Positions 52,160-61,576 of a stretch of 64,000 nt of DNA are shown here, in pieces. Source of the DNA: PALSA-693 sp963780345. GTDB taxonomy: Bacteria > Actinomycetota > Acidimicrobiia > Acidimicrobiales > Palsa-688. The translations under genes were made by a program, and so were the position numbers. The DNA lies in the NCBI GenBank assembly GCA_963780345.1, contig CAWABU010000011.1:62001-126000 (forward strand), in the 5' to 3' direction. The notes beneath the pieces are model-generated. The model was not told the DNA's origin. It worked only from the letters and a program-made list of their open reading frames with translations, and did not search any database. Position 1 is the first letter of the stretch, and the number at the start of each line of letters is the position of its first letter.

Positions 52160-52198
52160 GGAAGCTTCCTCCAGTTAGTATACGGAGGGTGCCTCCGT
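52160..52198. promoter_or_regulatory. two similar inverted repeats between MFS and tetR genes
   Basis: GGAAGCTTCC (52160-52169) is a perfect palindrome. ACGGAGG-GTG-CCTCCGT (52182-52188/52192-52198) is a perfect 7-bp inverted repeat. Both sit in CGGA(A/G)G...CCTCC contexts, so they look like two versions of one TetR operator controlling both directions. Confidence 0.6.
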
Positions 52199-52231
52199 TT
52201 ATCAAGGCCTTTTCATGGAGGTGCCAAGCCC

Positions 52232-52831
52232 ATGGCTGGCAGCCAGACAACCGAGCCGGCGGCCGAAGCCCGGCCGCTGCGAGCAGATGCCAGGCGAAAC
52301 TACGAGCGGCTGGTCACGGCGGCGCGTCAGGTGTTCGGCGACCAGGGGGGTGGGGCGTCTATGGAAGCCATCGCCAAGCAGGCCGGGGTCGGGGTCGGAA
52401 CCCTGTACCGCCACTTCCCCAAGCGCATCGATGTGGTCGAGGCCGTCTATCGAGACGACGTGGATGTGCTCGTCGGCACGGCCGACCGGGGCCTCACCGA
52501 GCTGGACCCGTGGGAGGCGCTCGAAGCCTGGCTGCGGGCCTACGTCGAGTACGGGCAGGCGAAGCGGGTGTTCCTCAACGAACTGCACGAGGCGTTCGAC
52601 AAGAACCCGGACCTGAAGGTGGCGTCGCGGGAGCGGGTCACGGCCGCGGCCGAGAAGGTGTTGCACCGGGCTCAGGAGGCCGGAGTGGCCCGGAGCGACA
52701 TCGACGGGTCGGACTTGATGCAGATCGTGTCCCCGATGTGCACCAGCCCGACCCTGGAGCCGGGCCAGGGGGAGCGGCTGATCGGCATGATTCTCGACGG
52801 GCTGCGGCCAACCATGGTGACCACCCGCTGA
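52232..52831 (+). CDS. TetR/AcrR-family regulator, likely repressor of the MFS gene
   Basis: The 199-residue product has the TetR helix-turn-helix at about 22-68: YERLVTAARQVFGDQGGGAS, EAIAKQAGVGVGTLYRHFPK. The ligand domain is helical (EALEAWLRAYVEYGQAKRVF). The ATG at 52232 has GGAGG about ten bases upstream. It is divergent from the efflux gene, with two palindromes between them. The usual model is release from DNA when the exported drug binds. Confidence 0.9.
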   Translation: MAGSQTTEPAAEARPLRADARRNYERLVTAARQVFGDQGGGASMEAIAKQAGVGVGTLYRHFPKRIDVVEAVYRDDVDVLVGTADRGLTELDPWEALEAWLRAYVEYGQAKRVFLNELHEAFDKNPDLKVASRERVTAAAEKVLHRAQEAGVARSDIDGSDLMQIVSPMCTSPTLEPGQGERLIGMILDGLRPTMVTTR

Positions 52832-52879
52832 CCCGGAGTTAGGGCCCAGGCGGCCTGGCGCCCCGCGGAAGTCGGGCGG

Positions 52880-53755
52880 TCAACCGCCGGCGGGGGTCTC
52901 GACCAGGGCCACCGGATCGGTCCGGCGCACGCTTCCCCCGGACGCCACGACCGCGTAGAGACCGGCGCAGGGGCTCGGCCCCAACGTCGGAATGTCGATC
53001 CGGTTGTTTCGTGCGATGGTCTGGAGGACGGCGTTGTCTCTCGGGAGCTCCTGCTGACCAAGGGTGGTGATGACACAGCGAGGGACCGACAGGATGCCCT
53101 GGGCTCGCACGTCGGAGCCGAGCGCGATGGTGCGATCGGCCCAGTCGTTCTCGACGAAACCGGCCGGCGTGCCGCTGATCGCGATCACCACGTTGGGGCG
53201 AAAACGTCGGGCGTCGAAGGCGGTCTCGGGTCGGATCTCGGTCAGCCGGGCCAGGGTTGCGGTGCTCATCAGCTGCAGCGGGGCGGCGTCCTGGAAGGTG
53301 TTGGGGGCGAAGAATCCCATCCTGCTCTCGGTGACCGTGTCCCTCTCCCCCTCAGGGAGTTCTTCGATGTCAGGGTGGTAATTCTCCAGCACCGGCTGGG
53401 CCGGGGGCTCTGATGTCAACCTGACCGGGCGCCCGAGAGCCTCCGACAGCGCCTCATTGATGCCTGGGTCCGAGCTGTAGCGATGGGTGCCGTCCGGAAA
53501 GGTGATCCGCACCGCCGGCAGGTCGTCGTCCGCGGTGGGCGGCTCGACGTATTCAGCTCTGAACGTCAGCAGGTTGGCCCACCGGCGTGGGTTCTTGGCG
53601 CTGGCGACCTTCCCGGTCTCGCCATCGATCAGGCCGAAGGCCCGGTCGCCCACGACACCGCGCGAGGAGACGATGATCTCGTCGACTCTCTCACCGAGCA
53701 TCGATTTGATCGGGAACCGCCACAGGGCCTCGACTGTTCCAACCCTCGTATCCAT
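52880..53755 (-). CDS. MOSC-domain protein
   Basis: From the ATG at 53755 the product is 291 residues; an ATG 12 codons upstream is less likely. An N-terminal MOSC beta-barrel half (VEALWRFPIKSMLGERVDEI, GVVGDRAFGLID) is followed by the MOSC core with DARRFRPNVVIAI and the conserved Cys in VPRCVITT. The plan is that of YcbX/mARC-type molybdenum-cofactor proteins, which reduce N-hydroxylated compounds. No separate redox domain is fused, so a partner would be needed. It is divergent from the LLM gene at 53851. Confidence 0.85.
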   Translation of the reverse strand: MDTRVGTVEALWRFPIKSMLGERVDEIIVSSRGVVGDRAFGLIDGETGKVASAKNPRRWANLLTFRAEYVEPPTADDDLPAVRITFPDGTHRYSSDPGINEALSEALGRPVRLTSEPPAQPVLENYHPDIEELPEGERDTVTESRMGFFAPNTFQDAAPLQLMSTATLARLTEIRPETAFDARRFRPNVVIAISGTPAGFVENDWADRTIALGSDVRAQGILSVPRCVITTLGQQELPRDNAVLQTIARNNRIDIPTLGPSPCAGLYAVVASGGSVRRTDPVALVETPAGG

Positions 53756-53850
53756 GACGTGTGGCCCCCTGGCTGGCTCGATGTCGATCAAATGCTACCG
53801 CGGGCCGCGGCGTCGACCCGTGGCTCGGACCTGCTACAGAATGTCGCGCT

Positions 53851-55014
53851 ATGAAGACTTCACTCTTCTATCTGCCATCAATCGGAAGCCGGGCCGACAT
53901 CGAGGCCGGGATGGCGGGCCTACGTACCGACCTCTACCGCCAGATGCTCAACGAGTTGACCGAGCAGGCGATCCTGGCCGACGAGGTCGGCTACGACTCG
54001 ATCAGCTTCACCGAACACCACTTTCACGTCGAGGGGTTCGAGCTGTCCAACAATCCCGTGCTCCTGGATCTGTTCATCGCCATGCAGACCAAACGCATAC
54101 GGGTCGGTCAACTGGGCATCGTCCTTCCGGCTGAGAATCCCATCCGGGTGGCCGAGAACATCGCCATGCTGGACCACATGAGCGGGGGGCGCGCCAACGC
54201 CGGCTTCGCCCGGGGCTACCAGCGGCGATGGGTCGATGTCATGGCTCAGCAGACGCACGGCATCCACGGTGCCCTGCCCCACCAGCACGACGAGATCGAC
54301 GCCGCCAACCGGGCGGCTTTCGAAGAGTGCTTTCGTATCGTCAAGGCGGCGTGGACCTCCGATCTCCTGGCCTACGACGGCCGCTACTGGCGCGTCCCGG
54401 CCGGAAAGTCGCCGTGGGACCTCGAATCGACGCGTCGTTACGGTGGCGGCGTGGAGAACGGCGTCGTGACCCACGTCGGTGTGGTGCCAAAACCCTTGCA
54501 GAAGCCGCACCCCCCACTGTTTCAGCCTTTTGCCTCTTCGGAGGCGTCGATCCGGTGGTGTGCCCAGGAGGGAGTGACCGCGATCCTCCCGCCTTTGCAC
54601 CCCAAGACAGAGAGCCGGCTGGTGGCTCTCTACGCCGAGACATCAGGCCGGCCGCCGGGAGAGGGTGTTGGCGTCCTTCGGGACGTGATCGTGGCTGACA
54701 GCGAGGAGGAGGCGATGTCCCTCTGGGGAGACAGCGGTGTGTTTTGCGGGTCGCAGTGGTTCGCTCCGTTTGGGTTTGACCGTGGGCTGGCCGACCCTGA
54801 CACGGGCGAGGTGCCGGAACACCTGCGTGCCGCGGGACTGGCTCTGGTCGGTACCGTCGACTCGGTCACTCGCCAGCTCGAGGTGCTCACCGAGCGGCTA
54901 CCAGTACGTTCGTTGTTCGCCTGGACCTACAACGGTCTCGTGCCGCATCTGAAGTTGATGCGATCCATCGACCGATTCGCCGTCGACGTCCTGCCCCGCT
55001 TCGAAGGGGTCTGA
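53851..55014 (+). CDS. LLM-class flavin-dependent oxidoreductase
   Basis: The ATG at 53851 was chosen for the canonical start MKTSLFYLPSIGS; the product is 387 residues. Luciferase-like features are GYDSISFTEHHFHVEGFELS, KRIRVGQLGIVLP, DHMSGGRANAGFARGYQRRW and the C-terminal VGTVDSVTRQLEVL. The EHHF motif and GRxxxGxxRG pattern are typical of alkanal monooxygenase-like enzymes using FMN. It heads a plus-strand run of catabolic genes and lies 63 bases before the CoA-transferase gene. Ring opening or oxygenation of a carbon compound is the probable job. Confidence 0.88.
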   Translation: MKTSLFYLPSIGSRADIEAGMAGLRTDLYRQMLNELTEQAILADEVGYDSISFTEHHFHVEGFELSNNPVLLDLFIAMQTKRIRVGQLGIVLPAENPIRVAENIAMLDHMSGGRANAGFARGYQRRWVDVMAQQTHGIHGALPHQHDEIDAANRAAFEECFRIVKAAWTSDLLAYDGRYWRVPAGKSPWDLESTRRYGGGVENGVVTHVGVVPKPLQKPHPPLFQPFASSEASIRWCAQEGVTAILPPLHPKTESRLVALYAETSGRPPGEGVGVLRDVIVADSEEEAMSLWGDSGVFCGSQWFAPFGFDRGLADPDTGEVPEHLRAAGLALVGTVDSVTRQLEVLTERLPVRSLFAWTYNGLVPHLKLMRSIDRFAVDVLPRFEGV

Positions 55015-55077
55015 TCGGATTCCTTGGCGGGGCGCCAATCTGGTCCCGACTCAGGCGACGCGCTACCGTGCACCGAC

Positions 55078-56313
55078 ATGCCCGACCAGGATTCCGGGAC
55101 ATCTTCGGCGGCGTCGGCGCCGAGTGGTGCGCTGGATGGGATCCGGGTGCTCGACCTGACCTCGGTGATCATGGGTCCGTATGCCACCCAGGTATTGGGT
55201 GACCTGGGGGCCGACGTCATCAAGGTGGAGACCGAAGAAGGCGACGGTAACCGGCTGATGGGCGGTGGTCCCCATCCGGAGTTTTCCGGCATTGCCCTCA
55301 ACATCAACCGCAACAAGCGCTCCGTGTCGCTCGACTTGAAACACCCCGACGGGATGGCGGCGTTTCTGCGGATCCTCGACACCTGTGATGTGCTGGTGAC
55401 CAACCTGCGGCCGGGACCCCTCACCCGCCTGGGTCTGAACTATGAAGTGGTCGCCTCGACGCGTCCGCGTCTGGTCTTTTGCCAGGCCCAGGGGTTCCGC
55501 ACCGGAAGTGACGAGCAGGACCGACCGGCTTACGACGACATCGTGCAGGCGGCCGCCGGGCTGCCCCGGCTCAACGAGGCGACGGCCGGGCTCACCGTGT
55601 TTTTCCCATCGATCATCGCTGACAAGATTGCCGGGCAGGCCATCGTGACGGCCGTCCTGGCCGCCCTGTTGCATCGCGAGCGGACCGGACGAGGCCAGCG
55701 GGTGGAGATTCCCATGTTCGACGTGGTGCTCGCTTTCAATCTGGTCGAGCACCTGTCGCGTGCCGCGATCCGGGGGGAGCCAGCTGGATACAGTCGCATC
55801 ATGACCCGCACACGGGGGCCGCACCGAACCCGGGATGGTTATATCGCCATGATGCCCTACACCACCGAGCAGTGGCGGCGTCTGTTCGCCGCGGTGGGCA
55901 AAGAGGAGCTCCTCGACCAACCGTGGTTCGCCGATCACGCCGAGCGCCTCCTCCAGGCCGAAAAGGTCTACGGGGAGCTGGCCGCCATCGTGGCCGAGCG
56001 ACGCACGGAGGATTGGCTGGAGCTCTGTTACGAAGAGGGGATCCCCGTCAACCCCGTCCCGAGCCTTGATGAGATCCTCGAGGATCCCACCCTTCATCGG
56101 GGCATGGTGGAAATGGCCGAGCACCCGGTCGTGGGGCCGTACCGCAGCGTGAGGCCCGGGCTTATCCTCGACGATGCGCCGTTGACGGTGCGTCGCCCGG
56201 CCCCCCTTCGAGGCGAGCACACCACCGAGGTGCTCGCCGAGGTGGGATACGCCCCGGCCGCCATTGAGCAGCTCGCCGGGTCCGGCGCGGTGCAGGTGGT
56301 GCCGGTCCCGTGA
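55078..56313 (+). CDS. family III CoA-transferase (CaiB/BaiF type)
   Basis: The ATG at 55078 gives 411 residues. The family marks are IRVLDLTSVIMGPYATQVLG, DLGADVIKVE, NRNKRSVSLDLKHPDG and CQAQGFRTGSDEQDRPAYDD. The catalytic Asp is probably the one in PAYDDIVQ. It moves CoA from a donor thioester to a carboxylic acid, activating it for breakdown. Its stop overlaps the start of the acyl-CoA dehydrogenase gene (GTGA), so the two are translated together, probably on the same substrate. Confidence 0.9.
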   Translation: MPDQDSGTSSAASAPSGALDGIRVLDLTSVIMGPYATQVLGDLGADVIKVETEEGDGNRLMGGGPHPEFSGIALNINRNKRSVSLDLKHPDGMAAFLRILDTCDVLVTNLRPGPLTRLGLNYEVVASTRPRLVFCQAQGFRTGSDEQDRPAYDDIVQAAAGLPRLNEATAGLTVFFPSIIADKIAGQAIVTAVLAALLHRERTGRGQRVEIPMFDVVLAFNLVEHLSRAAIRGEPAGYSRIMTRTRGPHRTRDGYIAMMPYTTEQWRRLFAAVGKEELLDQPWFADHAERLLQAEKVYGELAAIVAERRTEDWLELCYEEGIPVNPVPSLDEILEDPTLHRGMVEMAEHPVVGPYRSVRPGLILDDAPLTVRRPAPLRGEHTTEVLAEVGYAPAAIEQLAGSGAVQVVPVP

Positions 56314-57566
56314 ACGAGACTTCGATCACTCCGGAGGCCGTGCAGTCCGAGGTACGGGCCTGGGTCGCCGACAACTGGGATCCGGCCTTCTCCTTACGGG
56401 CCTGGCGGGAGCGGCTGCTCGAAAGCGGATGGGCCGTCCCCTCCTGGCCCGAGCGGTGGTACGGCAGGGGCCTTCCGGCCTGGGCGGACGACGTGGTGCA
56501 CCGCGAGATCGGCCGCGGCGGAGCGGTGTCGTCGGTGCCCGCCGGCCTGGCCGGCCCCACCATCCTCGAACAGGGGCCCGACGCCATGCGCGAGCGCTTT
56601 CTGCGGCCGCTGTTGACCGGCCAGGAGTCGTGGTGCCAGCTGTTCAGCGAGCCAACCGCGGGATCGGATCTCGCCGGCTTGACCACCACGGCCGTGCTCG
56701 ACGGCGACGAGTGGGTTATCAACGGGCAGAAGGTCTGGAATACCGGCGCCCATCGGGCCGACCTGGGCATGCTGCTGGCCCGGACCGACTGGGACGTGCC
56801 CAAACATCGCGGCATCACCTATTTCGTGCTGCCGATGAAGCAGCCGGGCGTCGAGGTGCGACCTCTCCGGCAAATGAACTATCGAGCTTCGTTCAACGAG
56901 GTGTTCCTGTCCGAGGCCCGCATTCCCCGGGACTGGGTGGTGGGCGAGGTCAATGGCGGGTGGACCGCCGCCCTGGCCACCCTGGCCCACGAGCGGCGCT
57001 TTGCTGTGGTCGGAAGCGGGGCCCTCGATGCTGTCGATCCCGGTCTGGCCCTCGACGAGGCCCGCCAGGAGGCGGCGGAGTCGGCCAAGGTGTTCGCCTG
57101 GTATCCCCAGCGGGCGGGCCGGGCTGATCTGGTGGTCAGCCACGCCCGGTTGGCCGGGGTGGCGGGCGACCCCATCGTGCGCCAGGAGATCGCCCGGTTG
57201 ATCGCCATGCACCGCTCGAGCCAGTGGACCGCCGAGCGAGCCAGGGCCTCCCGCGCCCTGGGGCGTCCGCCCGGTGCGGAAGGATCGATCGGCAAACTGG
57301 CCCTCAGCCAGGTGGCCCGGCAGGCGGCCACGGTTCACAGCCTGATTGCCGGCGCCCGGGGCATGCTGGCCGGTGACGACCCGAGCAGCTCCCTGGAGGG
57401 GCTGGAGGGAATTGTGGCCGAGATCCTCATCTCGGTCCCGGCCCAGTCCATCGCCGGTGGTACGGACGAGATCCAGCGAAACATCCTGGGCGAGCGGTCC
57501 CTCGGTCTGCCTCGCGAGCCGGACCAGGCCAGGGATGTGCCGTACCGCCAGGCCCGCAACCGCTAG
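56310..57566 (+). CDS. acyl-CoA dehydrogenase
   Basis: GTG start overlapping the CoA-transferase stop; 418 residues. The typical motifs are QLFSEPTAGSDLAGLTT (flavin/substrate contact), WVINGQKVWNTGAH, RASFNEVFLSEARIP, and at the end IAGGTDEIQRNILGERSLGL. It uses FAD to introduce an alpha-beta double bond in an acyl-CoA. The N-terminal helical domain is rather short. With the upstream transferase it forms an activation-then-oxidation pair. The nearest LLM gene follows 25 bases downstream. Confidence 0.92.
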   Translation: MNETSITPEAVQSEVRAWVADNWDPAFSLRAWRERLLESGWAVPSWPERWYGRGLPAWADDVVHREIGRGGAVSSVPAGLAGPTILEQGPDAMRERFLRPLLTGQESWCQLFSEPTAGSDLAGLTTTAVLDGDEWVINGQKVWNTGAHRADLGMLLARTDWDVPKHRGITYFVLPMKQPGVEVRPLRQMNYRASFNEVFLSEARIPRDWVVGEVNGGWTAALATLAHERRFAVVGSGALDAVDPGLALDEARQEAAESAKVFAWYPQRAGRADLVVSHARLAGVAGDPIVRQEIARLIAMHRSSQWTAERARASRALGRPPGAEGSIGKLALSQVARQAATVHSLIAGARGMLAGDDPSSSLEGLEGIVAEILISVPAQSIAGGTDEIQRNILGERSLGLPREPDQARDVPYRQARNR

Positions 57567-57591
57567 CCGCCGGGAGAACCGAGGAACAGCC

Positions 57592-58671
57592 ATGCGCGAT
57601 GTCGAGGTGTGGACCGGGTCCCACGGGGTTCCCGGTAACGCGGTGCCCCAGGCCCAGCGCCTGGAAGCCGAAGGCTGGACCGGCATGGGTATCGTCGATT
57701 CGCAGTGCCTTTCGGGGGACCCCTACGTGGCTGCCGCCCTGGCCGCCGCCGCGACCACCCGGCTCAAGCTGGCGACGGCCGTGACCAACACGGTCACCCG
57801 TCACCCCGCCGTGGCGGCCACGAGTGCCGCGAGCGTACAGGCCGAGTCGGGCGGACGTTTCGTCCTCGGGATCGGGCGCGGTGACTCGGCGCTGGCCTAC
57901 ATCGGCCTGGCGCCGGCGCCGCCTGCCCAGTTCACCCGATACCTCGCCCGGCTGCAGGGGTATCTGCGGGCCGAGGAGGTTCCCTTCGACCTCGAAACTG
58001 ACGCCGTCAACGGTCTCAAGTCGGTCGAGACGCTGCACATGGACAGTGCGCCGGCCGTGAGTCGTCTGCGATGGCTGAGAGGCCCGGCTCCGAAGGTCCC
58101 CGTGGATGTGGCCGCGTCCGGGCCGCGGGTGATCGAGATCGCGGCCGGACTCGCCGACGCCATCACTTTCGCCGTCGGCGTGGATGCGGACCGGCTCGGC
58201 TGGGCCGTCGCCCACGCCCGGGCGGCCCGCGCCGCCGCCGGCTTCGACCCGGACAGTCTGAGCCTGGGGACCTACGTGCCCCTGGCGGTCGACGACGACC
58301 GGGCCAGAGGGCGCGAGCTGCTGCGGGGGAGCGTGGGATCGTACGCCCGCTTTTCGGTGATGCACGGCACGGTGGCGGGACCGGTTGCCGACAGCCAGCG
58401 CGGCACCCTGACCGCGGTGCATCGGGCCTACGACATGCACGCCCACTTCAAGCACGGGTCCCGGCAGAGCCAGCAGCTCGACGAAGAAGCCCTCGATGCC
58501 TTCGCCATCGCCGGCCCGGCGTCCTACTGCGTGGAGCGGCTGTCCGAGCTCTACGACATGGGCCTGCGCCGCTTCTACCTGACCGGCCCGGGCCGGGGAG
58601 CCGACCCCGACGCGGCGCGCGCTTCGCATCGGCGCATCGTGGACGACGTGCTTCCGGCCCTTTTGGGTTGA
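57592..58671 (+). CDS. LLM-class (F420-type) oxidoreductase
   Basis: ATG at 57592 (GGAGA and GAGGAA lie 10-20 bases upstream); 359 residues. Marks of the F420-dependent LLM group are GWTGMGIVDSQCLSGDPYVA, RLKLATAVTNTVTRHPAVAA, SGGRFVLGIGRGDSALAYIG and PVDVAASGPRVIEIAAGLAD. It closely follows the acyl-CoA dehydrogenase gene and is probably the last gene of that operon. Its usual reactions are hydride transfers with coenzyme F420. Confidence 0.9.
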   Translation: MRDVEVWTGSHGVPGNAVPQAQRLEAEGWTGMGIVDSQCLSGDPYVAAALAAAATTRLKLATAVTNTVTRHPAVAATSAASVQAESGGRFVLGIGRGDSALAYIGLAPAPPAQFTRYLARLQGYLRAEEVPFDLETDAVNGLKSVETLHMDSAPAVSRLRWLRGPAPKVPVDVAASGPRVIEIAAGLADAITFAVGVDADRLGWAVAHARAARAAAGFDPDSLSLGTYVPLAVDDDRARGRELLRGSVGSYARFSVMHGTVAGPVADSQRGTLTAVHRAYDMHAHFKHGSRQSQQLDEEALDAFAIAGPASYCVERLSELYDMGLRRFYLTGPGRGADPDAARASHRRIVDDVLPALLG

Positions 58672-58720
58672 CGCCGCGGGGCCCGGCCCGCCATCCGGCG
58701 TGGCCACCGGGCTCATGGGA

Positions 58721-59521
58721 TCAGGAGGCGAGCCAGCCCCCGTCGATCGGGTAGGTGAAGCCCGTGCAGTAGTCAGAGGCGGGTGAGGCCAGGAACACCG
58801 CCAGGCCTTTGAGATCGTCGGGGACCGCGAAGGCGCCCATCGGGATCCGGTCGGCGGTTTCCTGCATCCGGACTTCCCGCTCCGCTTCGGAGATCGAGAC
58901 GGCCGCGTCCCGGCCGATGTTGGTACGCACGAAGCCCGGCGCGATGGCGTTGACCCGAATGCCGCTGCCGGCGAGCGAGACCGCCAGGGTGCGCGTGAGG
59001 TTGACGACCCCACCTTTGGACGCCGTGTAGGCGAAGCTGCCGCCCGACCACGCGCCCACATAGCCGTAGATGGACGCCGTCGAGATGATCTTGCCGTACC
59101 CCTGCGGCATCATCTTCCGTACGGACTCCCGCAGGGTGAGAAAGACTCCGGTGAGGTTGACTCCAATCACCTTGTTCCACGTCTCCAGCGTGGTGTCCCT
59201 GATGTCGCCGTAGTCGCCGCCCCCGGCAATGCCCGCGTTGGCGTAGGAGATGGTCAACGGCCCCAGCTCGGCCTCGGTTCGGTCGAAGGCCTCGCGGAGC
59301 TGCGTCTCGTCGGTCACGTCGGTCTCGAGGACGATGGCGCGACGACCCTGCTTCTCGACCATCGCCGCCGTCTCTGCACAGGTGTCGCCCTGCCGATCGA
59401 GACAAGCCACGTCCGCCCCCGCCTCGGCCACGGCCTCGGCGTAGGCCCGACCGATCCCGCTGCCCGCTCCGGTCACCAGAGCCACCTTCCCGTCCAGGCG
59501 CAACGCGTCCATCACGTTCAT
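58721..59521 (-). CDS. SDR-family oxidoreductase
   Basis: The ATG at 59521 was chosen because AGAGGAG lies eight bases upstream; the product is 266 residues. The classical SDR set is complete: GAGSGIGRAYAEAVAEAG, DRQG (an Asp that favours NAD), NAGIAGGGDY, the catalytic Ser in ISTASIYGYVG, YTASKGG, and PGFVRTNIG. It should oxidise or reduce a secondary alcohol or ketone. It is convergent with the plus-strand catabolic operon (49 bases apart) and probably serves the same pathway. Confidence 0.92.
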   Translation of the reverse strand: MNVMDALRLDGKVALVTGAGSGIGRAYAEAVAEAGADVACLDRQGDTCAETAAMVEKQGRRAIVLETDVTDETQLREAFDRTEAELGPLTISYANAGIAGGGDYGDIRDTTLETWNKVIGVNLTGVFLTLRESVRKMMPQGYGKIISTASIYGYVGAWSGGSFAYTASKGGVVNLTRTLAVSLAGSGIRVNAIAPGFVRTNIGRDAAVSISEAEREVRMQETADRIPMGAFAVPDDLKGLAVFLASPASDYCTGFTYPIDGGWLAS

Positions 59522-59671
59522 GCCCACGCTCCTCTCCACGAAATATCGGGCGACGGCCGCCTCGAAGTGATCAAAGCTAACGCCGCCCGCCCCCGGCCAT
59601 CAGCCCCGCCCTCCAGGGTCGGCCGGGTCGGCGGATATACCGGGCCCGGAAGCCGCGAGCCCGCGACGCGA

Positions 59672-59704
59672 TTGAGCCTCGCTGGAGTGACCAGCGAGGC
59701 TCAA
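59672..59704 (-). terminator. perfect hairpin between binding-protein and SDR genes
   Basis: A 14-bp perfect stem (59672-59685 with 59691-59704) and a five-base loop AGTGA lie 59 bases past the stop of the binding-lipoprotein gene. It probably ends that transcript before the SDR gene. Confidence 0.75.
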
Positions 59705-59762
59705 AGCGCTCAGGCTATTTGGTTGGTATTCGAGGCCCCGCAGCTGCGGGTGCCCGTCGGGA

Positions 59763-61210
59763 CTACTTCGAGCTGCCGGAAGCCACCGGAAGCAGGCCCG
59801 CGTTGACCTGGACGAACCCGCCGGCGGGAACGCTCTCCCAGGTGTCAGCGCCGCCGTTCTTGCCCGGCTGGACCTTGAGCATGAGCACCTGATGGTTGCA
59901 GGACGAAGTACCCGGCCACTCGGTATGGTCGCAGGTGTCCACCGGCCCCAGGAAGGACTGGAAGCTCTTCACGTTGTGCAGGTCGGTGTTGACCGACGTC
60001 GTGGTGTAGTCACCCGACGCCTGCTGCGACAGGGCGTACTGCAGGTCCGGCAGGGCCGCGAAGCCCATAACACCGAGCTGGCCGTAGGAAGTGGTGTCCG
60101 GGTTGCCGCTCGCCTTCATGGCGTTGTTGTAGGCCGTGATCTGGGTCTGGACAGCGGCCGGAGCGGTCGCAGCCAGGTAGGGGGTCCAGGAGTCGCCGTA
60201 GCTGAAGGTGTTGACCGCCTGCGAGGGGAACTTGGCGACGTACTCCGAGCACCCGGCCATCAGGATGGGGCCCTTGAACCCGGTGTTGCGCACCGCGGGG
60301 AGCAGGGCGTCGCAGTCCTGCTCGGTGGTGGAGATCTCACCGACCATCTGCGGGTTGTCCGACAGCATGGCATTGGCCACCACCGACCAGTTGACCGTGG
60401 CCTCGTCGAAGTAGGTGGTCTTGACCTCGATGCCCAGCTTCTTGGCCACCGGATTGACGTCGTTGTTGACGTAGACGACCGCGGACGGCACGTTGGCGAT
60501 GCTCAGATGGAGCTTCGTGTACCCCTCGGACTTGAACACCTGCAGCGGGCCGACGGAGAAGGCCTCGTTCGGCGGACCGAAGAAGTAAGCGTTCGGAGCG
60601 TGGTCGTCCAGGGCATCGGCCACCTCGACCCCGAAGATCGGGATTCCGGCCCGGTTCAGGATGGGGTACTGGGCGGTGAAGCCGGCATCAAAGCTGTCGT
60701 CGACCGCCACCACACCCTTCGAGACGAAGTTGTTGGCGCAGTTGACCTCGGTCGCCGGCGTCAGGTCGCTGTGGCACATCACGGCCTGGATCGGGTGACC
60801 TTTGATTCCGCCCAGCACGTGGTTGACGTAGTAGAGGCCCCCGGTGACCCCCTGGGGCATACCCTTGGCGGCCAGGGGACCCTGGTCGACGAGGGAGATC
60901 CCGATCTTGATGGGAGTGCCGGTTGCCGTGTTTCCCCCGGTCGCGCCGGCGGATCCGGTCGACCGGTGGACCCGGTGGACCCGGTGGACCCGGTCGAGCC
61001 GCTGGACGCCCCGGCGCTACTGGGTGCTGCCGTCGTTGCAGTTGAGGACTTCGACGATGATCCGCAGGCTGACAGCAGGGCCACACCGAGCAAGGCGCTG
61101 CCCGCGATGGCGGCGGCGCCGCGCCCCCGCCTGTTCAACCTCCGCAGGCGGCGGGTCGGTGCCGTTGCGGCCCCCCCGTCCGTCCCGTCATGCTGCTCTG
61201 TAATGGTCAA
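59763..61210 (-). pseudogene. ABC-type substrate-binding lipoprotein (branched-chain amino-acid type), with one frameshift
   Basis: The start is a TTG at 61210 with GGGGAG eight bases upstream. A lipobox LLSAC is followed by a Ser/Thr linker ending in four STG units coded by a 9-bp repeat. There the frame breaks: the mature domain (TPIKIGISLVDQGPLAAKGM, MCHSDLTPATEVNCANNFVS, MAGCSEYVAKFPSQAVNTFS) is in another frame, so one base is missing near 60958. The domain is a Leu/Ile/Val-type periplasmic-binding fold of about 365 residues in good condition. No permease or ATPase genes are present in the window. It may take up the substrate of the CoA-transferase pathway. Confidence 0.78.
60965..61001. 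repeat. 9-bp tandem repeat GGTGGACCC in the binding-lipoprotein linker
   Basis: About four copies of a 9-base unit code for repeated Ser-Thr-Gly in the linker, directly beside the frameshift. Slippage here changes length by whole codons, but a one-base loss at its edge breaks the frame. Confidence 0.7.
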
Positions 61211-61576
61211 AGGTTTCTCCCCTGGAAAGTGTCGGCCCGGCTATTCGGGCCGCCTGACCGTAGCCGCCTATGACAAGCGTGTCACGTCACCAACGACGAA
61301 AAATGATAGCAGTTAACCAAACGAACGTACAGTACTCCCCAAACGCTTGTATGGACGGCAACAGGAAGGCAACAGGAACGCAATAGGAAAAGGCGGCGTT
61401 CTCGACCGTCGACGAACACTCCTGGCGTCAGAGCCAACTCCGAGCGCAGCCAGGCGAAATGCCCCGCAAGTGGGCGCCGTCGTTCCTCCCAGGGCTACGT
61501 TGGGACCGTTGGACCGGGGAGGACCAGCGCGACCCGCGGGCCCAGGACCCGACCTGCTCGAAAGGAGTACGACACC
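61211..61576. other. divergent intergenic region, binding lipoprotein / CoA-transferase
   Basis: No gene was found. The part 61300-61330 is AT-rich for this DNA (AAAAATGATAGCAGTTAACC) and is the most likely site of the promoter for the minus-strand lipoprotein gene. AAAGGAG at 61560-61566 is a good ribosome site for the GTG at 61577. Confidence 0.45.
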
